Of a stretch of DNA of 64,000 nt, positions 1 to 9,228 are shown piece after piece. How positions within the stretch are numbered: position 1 is the stretch's first letter; each line of letters opens with the position of its first letter. A model generated the notes under the pieces. It was not told the DNA's origin, ran no database searches, and was given only the letters and a program-made list of their open reading frames with translations. The DNA comes from Hypomesus transpacificus (Eukaryota; Chordata; Actinopteri; Osmeriformes; Osmeridae): positions 289,875 through 353,874 of the forward strand of contig NC_061071.1 in NCBI RefSeq assembly GCF_021917145.1. Reading direction: 5' to 3'. The translations under genes and the position numbers were made by a program.

Positions 1-1297
1 TTCTTTTTTTCACACTCTCTCACTGCCCCCCCGCCCAGCCGGGGCAGTTAAAAGGCTCCACTCCAGGCAGTCAAAAGCAGCCGTCTGGATCAAAGGCAGC
101 TGGTGGGGGCGTCTGTGCCCCGCTCTCTCTCTCCCGCTCTCTCTCTTTCTTTCTGTAACTGCTCTCTCTGTCTCTTTTTCTGGAACCTCTCTCTCTCTTT
201 CTTTCTGAAACCGCTCTCCCCCACCCCCCTCTCTCTCTCTCTCTCTTTCTGAAACCGCCCTCTCCCTCTCTCTCTCTCTCTCTTTCATTCTGAAACCTCT
301 CTCTCTTTCTGAAACCGCCCTCTCCCTCCCTCTTTCTCTCTCCGTCTTTCTGAAACCTCTCTCTCTCTCTTCAGCTGTGCCCAGGCTTCTCTCTGAGAGC
401 TGCTCTGCCTCACAGGGCTTCCCTTGTACTGTCCTGGACAGGAATGCTCCACACACGCCCTGCCCAGACCGCTTGCCTGGCTCCGCATACACACGCGAAC
501 ACACACACACCCTCCCTCTCTCTCTCTCTCTCTCGCTCGTGTTCCATTCTGCCAGAGGCCATGAATATCTCTCCAGATCTGGCGAGCGACAATCACATGA
601 TGACTCACGACCAAAAGCACCCCCACGGTTCACAGCCGTACCCTGCGCCATGGCAACTCGCCAACGGCAGGGGGATCGCCATGGCAACGTTCCCCGGGGC
701 TGCCGTGTGCGGCCGCGGAGCGTGGGGGGGGTGGGTGGGGGGTGCTCCCGGGGCCACGGGGCCGGTGGCTGCCCGGTCTCTCCGGAGGAGCGTGAGACAC
801 ACACGGATCTCCGCTAATCTGTGTTTTTGTACCGTTCGCACGTTCGGCTGTTCTCGTTCCAAGTGTTCTGCCGGCCGCTAACATACGACAACAAAACTGC
901 GACCGACCCTGGTGCGCAGGAAACACACACACGCACACACGCAGTGGCTTCCTGAAGGAAAAGTGTACAGAACAGGATGGACTGTGCTGTAACGCTGTAC
1001 GTGTTTCAAAAAATGTGTGTGCGTGAAGAGAGCGTGCCTGTCGTCTTCAGCTGTGGGAGGGGGGGGGGGGGGGGGGCGGATGTGTTAACCTGGCTGCATC
1101 CGCTGGTTATGAGCTCCGGGGCTGTCCCTACACACTGGGGGGAAGGGCACCTCTCGCTGAGGAGCGTGTGTGTGTGTGTGGTGTTGAGTACGCCAAAAAA
1201 GGAAAGAAGTAGGTGACAGTGACGGAGTGTTAAAACAAGTGAAAAGGAAGACAGGTATGTGTGTGTGTGTGTGCGTGTGCGGATGTGTGTGTGTAAC
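1..1297. repeat. low-complexity bcor intron
   Basis: Positions 120-370 and 505-540 are (CT)n-rich, 1143-1185 and 1255-1295 are (GT)n, and a G-run lies at 1059-1076. The sequence is probably bcor intron, since the gene continues leftwards, but I recognise no further bcor exon here. All open frames in this stretch are low-complexity Arg/Glu/Ser runs. Confidence 0.6.
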
Positions 1298-1549
1298 TTC
1301 TCCTTGGTTCCTCTTACCGTCTCTGTGGGTCTTGTTGGCAGCCGCAACCTCTTGCCTGGCTCTGCTCTGTCTGCGCTCCCAGTCTTCGTCTCCCTCCCTC
1401 TCCCCCTCCCTCTCTCCCTCCCTCTCCCTCTCCCCCTCCCTCTCCCCCCGCTGGCTGTCTGCCAAGTCCAGATCCACCGCCGGCGCCCCTCCTCCTCCTC
1501 CTCCTTCTTTCTCCTTCAGCTCCAGCTCAGAGAAGCGCTGCATTGCACG
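1298..1549 (-). CDS. bcor: bcor exon with acidic/arginine-rich repeat
   Basis: The acceptor is tccctttgtag/CGTGCAATGCAG. The exon starts RAMQRFSELELKEKEGGG, matching human BCOR just after the small exon. It then has a glycine run and a GERE/GEREGE repeat created by a CCCTCT-type microsatellite inside the coding sequence, before DEDWERRQ. The donor is uncertain: GAGAA/gttaca at 1298/1297 or AAGAG/gttgcg at 1349/1348 both keep phase 0. The start is secure and the end is a best guess. Confidence 0.75.
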
Positions 1550-4500
1550 CTACAAAGGGACACACACCGCGCAAACACACACACACACACACGCACGCAA
1601 ACAGAAACACACACACACACACACGCACGCAAACAGAAACACACACACACACAGTCATGAGACCAAGCCCTGCACTGCTCTTCCTCTCTGTGTCTCTTTA
1701 CAACAAAACTTATTTCCCCTCTCATCCTCAGTGGAAGAATTTGCCTCAATTCAGCCCAACGTGAACATGCTACACCCCCTCCCCCCTCCCCTCCCCTCCC
1801 CTCCCCCCCTCCCCCCTCCCCTCCCCTCCCCCCTCCCGACTGCCAATGACGTATAAATGTTGATCGTAAGGTGATGGCTGTGATAGCATATAACCTCACA
1901 CCTTCTAATCAGTGCAGACTGAGAGAAAGAGAAATGTCACTTTAGACTATTTTGGCACAGATGTCTAAAACCTTGGTTATCTCAAACTGTAATTCTTGGA
2001 TATGAAGGTCAGTGCTACCCTTTAGATATGATTTAACCTTCATTCCTGTACAACCCTTACTTTGCTCTACCACCAGTAACTTGTTGTCAAACAGGAATGC
2101 AAACACAATCACAAAGACAGAAATGCCTGAGCCTATTCTCGTGGCCCACAAAATGATCCCCAAATCATATTTCATTTCAGATTTTTGAATAAGAAGTTTA
2201 AAAGAACTGACCTCACAGTAAGCGGCTGGTTGACTTAAATTACTGTCCTCTCGTCTTAATCCTTCCATCTAAGTAATTAAAATGGGTGCTCAATATCTTA
2301 GGCCATTCATTTTCAATGATGTTAGCAAAACAAATCTGACATTCAGTGTGTAACCAACCTGCCCATTTACAGCATGATTTATGAAGTTAAAAACATTCAG
2401 AGACAGGATAAACATAATTCTACAGATCGCATTTATAAAATTATATTTGTAGGGACAGTATACAGTGTGAAACAGGTTTGACAAGAGTTTGATTGCTGAT
2501 TTCATGCAAAATCATTTTAACGTTCAAATGCAAGACATAGGCTTAACTAATGCGTCGGGCTCGTTTCTCATACCAGGAATTTCCCCAAATAAGAGATTTA
2601 ATGGAATATCATGAGTTTAAAAGAGAATATTCTGTGAAACGGAAGAGGTGAACACTGAGACTGGCTGGGATCTGTCGGAACCGTTTGGGCAGGGACTGCT
2701 GGACGTCCGGGGCTGAACCCCTCGAGTTGTTCCAGGGCTCGGCTCTTTGTGAAGCCTGGTAAGCACCGTCTGAACGAGAGCCGAGTGGCACGGAGCGTTT
2801 ATCTTCCCCCTCATCAGTGAAGGGGCAGGAATTCATGAGAGGACTGGGCGGCAGCTCAGCTGTTGAAGCAGGCGGGGGAGGAGGGGGATATTTAATTTAA
2901 AGGGAGAGAAGTCTCCAGGGGGCTCGGGGGAGAGGACGGGGGCGAAGGGAGGACGGAAAGGGGGAGGGCTGCGAAAAAATCCCCCTATTCCCGCGGCTCT
3001 TGGGTCAGGTTAACTGTAGCCCGAGGCATAAAGAGCTGGCCAGGCAGGCTTGCGCGCACACGCTACACACACACACACACACACGCTCCACACACGCAAG
3101 CGCTCCACACACGCACGCAGCATCTGATCTGCCAGGTTGTGCTGCGTGGACACTCGAGACACAAGCTTCCTTTCTCACAGACGCGTTAACACGAGGCCAG
3201 CATGTGCTAACTCGCTCTCCCCGCCAACCAAACACAGACGCAGGAGAGAGGCTGCTCTACAGCCTCGCGTCGCTCTAGAGATTTGCGTCGCTCTACAGCC
3301 TTGTGTCGCTCCGCAGCCTTGCGCTGGGAAGCGGGCAGGAAGGGAAATGGGGAGAGGAGGAGGCGAAGAGGGGAGAGGGGAGGGGGAAAGGAGGGCAGGG
3401 CAACGGCCAACAGTAATTATGTCGGCGCTTGTGTGAGATTGAGTCTGGCAGGCCGACAGGCTTTCCACATGAGCTGAGAGGAGCGCTCGGCAGGCCGTAG
3501 CTCCTCCAGTCCTCGCACCACTCCCTGTCTTTCTTTGTTATAAACCCTCGCAATAACAACCCATGTCTCTGGCACAGGAAGAACCTGCTTCGAGATCCAT
3601 TGTTTTGAAAAAATATGATTTTTGTTTGTTGTTTTTTTCATGTTGGATCGACCATAAACCCTTAGTACTACCAACTCTGTTCTTCCTTCATGTAACTTAA
3701 ATACTACCAAATATTTTCTGACTTTAAATTGGATGCATTGGTTACAGGTTAGGCTTAAACTACATGTCCCTCCTTGATCCAAACTGAAGATGTCAAGCGC
3801 TGCATTGTGTGGGACTACAATTTCAGGGATTAACAGTTGTGTGTGTGTGTGTGTGTGTGGGGGGGGGGGGGGGGACTCACCTGAAGTGCTCTTTGCTCCC
3901 GGCTCAGTTTACTGGAGTCGGCATACAGCTCCGTCGTGACACACTTGAAGCGGTCGCCCACATATCCCGAGGAGTTGGCGATGCGTTTGGCCAGGCTCGA
4001 CCGCCGGCTCTTTGAGGAACCGTGGCCCTCATCCTCATCTGCCATTGAGTCTGTGTCATCCTGGCATTGTGAGTATTTCAGGTCCTCGTAGTGGTTCAAC
4101 TGATCCTCGCTGATCAATTCTGCCTTTAAACCTGGCTTGGCTAAGGTTTGGTTCTGACCAGTGCAGTCCCCGTTTCTGTTGTAATCAGACGGACGGTGCT
4201 CAAAAGAATAGTCCCTGTGAGAACGATTCTCCGGGTCCCTAAACGGTTGGTCCCCGGAATTACCGTCCCCGGACGAATTAACTCCACACGTACGATCCTC
4301 ATGGTTCTCACAAGAACGGTCCCCGAGAACCCGGTTTTCAAAGGCGCGCCCTCCGACGTTCCTGTTCCCGGATGCGCGATCCTCAAGAGCACGGTTCTCG
4401 CAGGGCTGGACCCTCGCGATTCTGCTCTCGTCGGTCGGATCCCCGTAGGCACGTTCTCCGGAAGAACGGTTCCAGGGCCCGCGGTCTTTAATGGGGCGTT

Positions 4501-7500
4501 CCCCTGAGGTGCGAGCACAGCGCAGGGTTTGTTCCTCCGGTAGGTCTGGCAGGGGGCTGCCCTCCGCGGGGCTTGGGCTGTCCTCACAATGATAAGGGGA
4601 CATGGGGGCCTCTGGGCGGGAGGGGTTTGGGTGTGAGGGGAAGCCCTTGTGGGGGTCTAGAGGCCTGGGCAGGCAGCGCTGCTCAAGCTGCTTTTCTGGA
4701 TCCCCCAGTCTGTGCTCGGCCACCTGGCTCGTCCGAAGCGGCTCTGGCTCTCTCCTGTCACTGGCTGAATAGCTGCTCTCGCATCCAAGTTGCTTTCCTG
4801 GATACCTTCTCCTCACACTGGGCGAGCTGTGCTTGCTCATGGACGAGTCGCTGTCCATATCAGATTGGAGCAGGTCAATGCAGACTATTTCTTCCTTCCC
4901 CCCGGTGAAAGGCTTGCTCGGCAGCTTTGAATCTTGGCCTGTGGCCAAGTTAATCTCTTTCTCATTCTTGCGTGGAGATTCGGTATCTGAGGCCATTTGG
5001 TTTCTGTAAGGTGAACCGTCGTGGCTCCAAGGCTTCTCCTGGGGCCTGGATCTCAGGTCCAGTCGCTCCTTCGCGTCCATGCCCAGGTGAGAAACCATGA
5101 GCGGGTGGACCATCTCCTTGGAGTCGTGATAGGTCAGGTAGTCTCCGTGGTTGGGGGGGATCCCATACGGCAGGCCATGTTTGGGGGTCAGACGAGGAGG
5201 GTAGAGGCTGCTGTTGCCCATGAGAACTGGGTGGGGATATACAGGTCCTTTGCCTTGCATCGTCATGTGTGGCAGCGACATGCCCTCTGGGACCGAGTAG
5301 GGGAGGTTAGCGTAGGCTAAGCGGTTAGCGTATGCTATACTGGGCGGCAGGTAGGATTCGCTGTACATGTGGCTCGAGGGACGGCTGTTCTCCAGGTGGG
5401 GCTGGTGCGGCTGCTGGGGCTTAAAGGCCATCTCTTGTGGCTCAGGTTTGACGGGAGTCTTGGGGTGTCTCCCAGAGTGGCTGGCAAGCGAGGTGGAGAG
5501 GGCGGCTTTGTCTGGTTGGCTGGGGGACACGCGAGGCCAATCCCCATTGGATTTGGGAGAGGGAGACACAGAGGAAGGTCGACCACCAGGCGCAACCACG
5601 GCGACGGCTTGGCCGGGGGCTACGGCTCCGTTTCCTTCCCCTATCCTGGGACAAGAGGAGCTTCTCTGCTGCTGCTGCGAAACACTCTCCAGGTTCTTGT
5701 TCTTTATCGTGGACGAGGATTTGTTGTGGTTTGGGTCGGCGTTAGGACCAGAGGCTGGACTGGGGACCAGCCAGGAGGAGTGAGCCGTGCTGATTATCTC
5801 GGGGCGCTCTGATGTTTTGGAGGTCGCCCCTGCCATGGCCAAGGACGGGGAGAGGGTCTCTTTGACAAGCTCTCGGTTGGGCGCTAAGCCGTATCGGGCT
5901 GCAGGTAGATAGCCCAGCTTAGCCAAGGCCTCGAGTTTGGAGGTGTACCCGTTAGGGTGCCCCGCTTCCAATTCCAGGATTTTGGCCGCAGACAGATCCA
6001 GAGGCTTGTCTGCTGGCTCTTTGGCAGGAGCCTGTTGGGAGGTCGGTCTCTCGGACGAGGTCTTTAACGGGGACTTGCTTGGCTTCCTCTCTCCGTTCTT
6101 GTTGTCCAAACTGCCTTCTTTGGCTTTGTGGGCGTGTCCGCCAGAGCGCGCCGGGGAACGGTGCTCGCCGGCCGTGCCGCCGGCGTAACACGGATGGGGA
6201 GCTGAGGACGAGGAGGAAGTCGGACTTCTGAACAGAGACTTCTGAAAGTCCAAAGTGCTGTCTATGAGAGGAGGGGGGGGCGCGGACCCAGAGGGCTGGA
6301 GGGGCCTGGGGATGCTGCGTGATGACTGGGTCAGAAGTGCTGGGCTGGAATCTACTGGGTGGCTACTGCTGTTAGTTCCACTACTACTAGTACTAGTATC
6401 ATTACCACCATTACCACTGCTGACAATACTGCTACTGTTACTACTGTGACTGTAGCTGCTGCCAGAGCCCTTACTAGAGGATGTCCTGTTAAGTTTACTA
6501 TTGTTACTACTACTGCTACTGTGTTGCCTTTCGCTGTGGGCCTGAGCTTGGGCTTGGGCCTGGGCATGTTGCTGCTGCTGCTGAACTTGGGCCTGAACTT
6601 GGGCCTGAACTTGGGCCTGAACTTGGGCCTGAACTTGGGCTTGAACTTGGGCTTGGTGATGTTGTTGGGCTTGGACTTGTTGCAGCTGCTGCCCAAAGGC
6701 AGAGGACTCGTGGTGGATCCTGGGCCCCAGGCCTTGCATGCTCTTGTCCTGGTGGTGCACCAGTGGCGAGTGGGAGGTAGGAGGGTAGGAGGGCAGGTAG
6801 AGGAGCCTTTCAGCCCCTGCAGCACTGCCTCCTGCCCCTGAGCAGAGAGACTGGTAGGCCAGGTGCTGGGGGAGATAATGTGAGGGCTGGGACAAAAAGG
6901 ATGCCTTGTACATGTTCAGAGCGGCATATTTGCTCGAGTCCAGGAAAGGGTACATTCCGGCGTCAGGGTACGGGCTCACCCAGGGCAGTCTCAGAAAGCC
7001 ATTGGACCCAGCCAGACCCAGCTCAATAGGCTTTTCCACCTGACCGACTCTCGGGTCCAGCCCCATACTCTCTCCTCCAGGGCCGGGAACAACCATAGGC
7101 TTCTGCAGTCCAGGAGGAGGGTTTTTATACAGTCCCATGTAGCCATTACCAGTCTTTCTACTGTCTAAGGACACATCAGGTTTGTAGAGAAGGTCATAGC
7201 CGAGAGGCATGGATGCACCTTCTCTGGCTTTCTCGGTGGAGAGGGTGCGGATTCCGGGGTAAACCATTCCACCTTGGACACGAATGCTCTCCCTCATCAG
7301 GCTAGCGCGGTCCATGCCTAAGGCAGCTAGCGGGTTCATTCTGCAGGCAGTGCTCGCATCCACCTACAGCAGGGTAACACACAACAGCAAGACATGTGAA
7401 CCAATGACAATAACACTACTGGGATTGTAATGCAGCAGCCACTTATTATGTAACTGAATTCATTAACAAGATAAGAGTCTCAAAACAAATACAAAAAAGC

Positions 7501-8245
7501 CTTTCTGGCATTCATGAATTAGTAGTCGGCACAGAGGAAAGTGTATGAACACAACTCTATGGAATACTTTCACGTTAAAATGTGCCACGATAGTTATACA
7601 CGTCCAAGACCTATGACCAAGACATTAAGATGCAATTTATATTAACAGAATAAGGAATAACACACATCAAACAAGAAGACCTCATTAAAGGAAGACCTCA
7701 TTAAAGGAAGACATGAACCACCAAATCGTGTTTCCACACTAAAATTGTAGCACTTAGGGGGCTCTGCTTGAGCAGCCTGTTGACGAGGAGGACTGACGTC
7801 AAGGTCGTTGAAATGAACATACGTGCCTGGCACACTAGCCCTGCACTTTTCAAAAGAAGTCATCTGCTGATGATTTTCAACGGGGTGGTGTGAGGTGAAG
7901 GAAAGGTCACAACGACACACACACACACAGAGACACACACACAGAGACACACACACAGAGACACACACACACAGAGACACACACACAGAGACACACACAC
8001 CACCAGTCAGTCTTCCTGGATGACAAACATTTGACCAACCCAAAAAAGAACCACATTGACGCCAGGAAATTGATTGTGTTTCTTATCATGCAGATATTGA
8101 AACTGGGGCAAGGCCATGTACAGATGATACTAACCCTGTAAAAGAGCCCTCAAAAGTAATCCTTCTTGAACATTTAACCAAATCTCTGGTAGATGATTAA
8201 TTCCAGTTAGCCTTTCTAACTATAGTAGGGAGATTAGCTTACCAT
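1298..8245 (-). CDS. bcor: BCL6 corepressor (partial; 3' part outside window)
   Basis: BCOR is a nuclear corepressor that binds BCL6 and recruits a PCGF1-type Polycomb complex. Exons seen in transcript order are a candidate start exon 8243-8314, the large exon 3881-7363, a small exon 2212-2268, and an exon beginning at 1549 and ending near 1298. All are phase 0 at the joins. Family signatures are the opening VDASTACRMNPLAAL, a CtBP-type PLDLS, the BCL6-binding stretch EIISTAHSSWLVPSP, and the exon end LAKRIANSSGYVGDRFKC. The next exons give MEGLRREDSNLSQPAAYCE and RAMQRFSELELKEKE, which match the order known in vertebrate BCOR rather than BCORL1. The ankyrin repeats and the PUFD domain that binds PCGF1 should lie left of position 1 and are not seen. 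Whether further coding exons exist upstream of 8314 is unsettled; I found none resembling the usual vertebrate N-terminus. Confidence 0.92.
1550..2211. repeat. bcor intron with (CA)n and C-rich tract
   Basis: Two (CA)n blocks separated by gcaaacagaaa lie at about 1573-1653. A CCCCT/CCCTCC tract lies at 1776-1845. The remainder is AT-rich intron with no exon signal. Confidence 0.6.
2212..2268 (-). CDS. bcor: bcor small exon (19 codons)
   Basis: The exon is bounded by acceptor aattacttag/ATGGAAGG and donor TGTGAG/gtcagt, phase 0 at both ends. It encodes MEGLRREDSNLSQPAAYCE, close to the human BCOR segment that directly follows the large exon. The ATG at its start is an internal methionine, not an initiator. 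It is 57 nt, a multiple of three, so skipping would preserve the frame. Confidence 0.9.
2269..3880. other. bcor intron, partly GC/purine rich
   Basis: This is the intron between the small exon and the large exon. It contains a purine-rich GGGAG stretch (about 2860-2980 and 3330-3400), a (CA)n block at 3064-3090 and, next to the large-exon donor, (GT)n followed by a G-run (3838-3874). No exon is recognised. Confidence 0.55.
3838..3874. repeat. (GT)n(G)n tract beside bcor donor
   Basis: A GT dinucleotide run is followed by an unbroken G run, ending 6 nt from the conserved large-exon donor. On the transcript strand the order is gtgagt, C-run, then (CA)n. Confidence 0.85.
3881..7363 (-). CDS. 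bcor: bcor large exon (1161 codons)
   Basis: This single exon corresponds to the giant exon 4 of mammalian BCOR. The acceptor is ...ctgctgtag before GTGGATGCG and the donor is CTTCAG/gtgagt at 3881/3880. The reading is open throughout; a GTG, not ATG, opens it, so the true start lies in an upstream exon. Counting from exon residue 1: a QAQV-type glutamine/alanine/valine repeat at about 238-275, then a serine/asparagine-rich tract, DKPLDLSAAK at about 450 (CtBP-binding type), the BCL6-binding motif at about 520, a degenerate ENR/DR repeat at about 950-1070, an acidic patch DDTDSMADEDE, and the conserved end before the splice. The Q/S-rich and ENR/DR segments have no counterpart that I recall in mammalian BCOR. 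Long open frames in other phases here are by-products of repeats. Confidence 0.95.
7364..8242. other. bcor intron with (CA)n(GA)n
   Basis: This is the intron between the candidate start exon and the large exon. A compound ACAC/AGAG microsatellite occupies about 7914-8001, and a short direct duplication (aaggaagacctcatta) lies near 7678-7705. No coding exon is recognised. Confidence 0.55.
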
Positions 8246-8314
8246 GCTTTGAGTGCTTCTGGTTCCCAGACGGTTAGTTCAAAATGTCTCTCACCATTCC
8301 TTACACTGCCATAC
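8243..8314 (-). CDS. bcor: candidate bcor start exon (5'UTR plus ATG)
   Basis: On the minus strand a good acceptor (ttttactctccgcag) opens a 72-nt segment that ends in AAAGC-ATG directly before a gtaagc donor. Joined to the large exon this gives ATG-GTG-GAT-GCG, that is M-VDASTA, in frame. The ATG has A at -3 and would have G at +4. An in-frame TGA lies upstream within the exon, so this ATG would be the initiator of this transcript form. It would lack the roughly 55 N-terminal residues of mammalian BCOR. It could be an alternative rather than the main start. Confidence 0.5.
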
Positions 8315-9192
8315 CTGCGGAGAGTAAAACAGTACAGTAATAAATATCTATTTTCACACTCGAGGACTCAAAATCAACTGAAAATGCTTAACAGATTGCT
8401 GCATTTCCCATGTGGCTGAAGATACATAATTTCACCCTTATATCAAGAAATTTGTCAATTTGTACGTGAGCGTTTATATAAATCTTTTTTGGGGGGGCTA
8501 GTTCATTTCATTCATTTTGGAGAAGTAACGTGTCCCGAATAGCCAGATAATAGCATCCTTCAAATTTGCCATCAGTTTACGTTGTACCACAGAATCTGTC
8601 AGTTGACTTTACACAAGTGGTTGGAAGAACACAACGGTATCACCTAAGAACTATTACAATCCCTTAGGCTTAGCAAGGCACCATTATTCTGCCTCTCATA
8701 TAAAGCGGGATAACACACAGCCCTGACTGGAAGCATGGTTGAGGATCTGTGTGCAGTGTCTTGTTATCGCGGACCCTGAGAGCCGATAAGGAATGTCTCT
8801 TCGGCAGAACTCATAATCCCGAGGCCGGAATGGCTGTCATCTGTCACAGGGAAATTTTTCAGCCCTGACACAGCGCTCCGAGGAAGATTCAATCTTCTCG
8901 CCACGGGCTTTCCGGCCCCTCGCGCACACAGCCATGAAATAAGAACAGGGCCCTTTTGATGTTCGGCATCACCCCCGCACGCACGCGCACATCTCCTGTG
9001 TTATTGATGAGTTTATGGACCCAGGATTTCAATAAAGCTGGCCTGCCTGGTTGCCCTTATCTATGGACATGCCTCCCGTTGCTGCAATTGAGAACCGGGA
9101 GATGAGGAGGGGGGGGGGGGGTGTGTGGGAGTACCCATTTTCATCAATCAAACCACCCCAGTGTTTCCCACAGATTAGAAAACTATATGTGG

Positions 9193-9193
<1 letters not shown>

Positions 9194-9226
<33 letters not shown>
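9194..9226. repeat. 33-nt guanine homopolymer
   Basis: An uninterrupted run of 33 G preceded by ggc. It is one of several G/C homopolymers in this window (also near 1060, 3860 and 19043). It could fold as a G-quadruplex, and its exact length may be unreliable. Confidence 0.85.

Positions 9227-9228
<2 letters not shown>

Noticed and set aside
10..804. 264-codon minus-strand open frame
   Set aside because: Composed of Arg/Glu/Ser runs from a (CT)n tract; no conserved motif and not continuous with bcor.
4141..4587. Alternative frames on both strands over the ENR/DR array
   Set aside because: Repeat-driven; they lack bcor homology and splice support.
6352..6841. Long frames on both strands inside the bcor exon
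   Set aside because: By-products of triplet repeats and the QAQV array; the bcor frame alone has family motifs.
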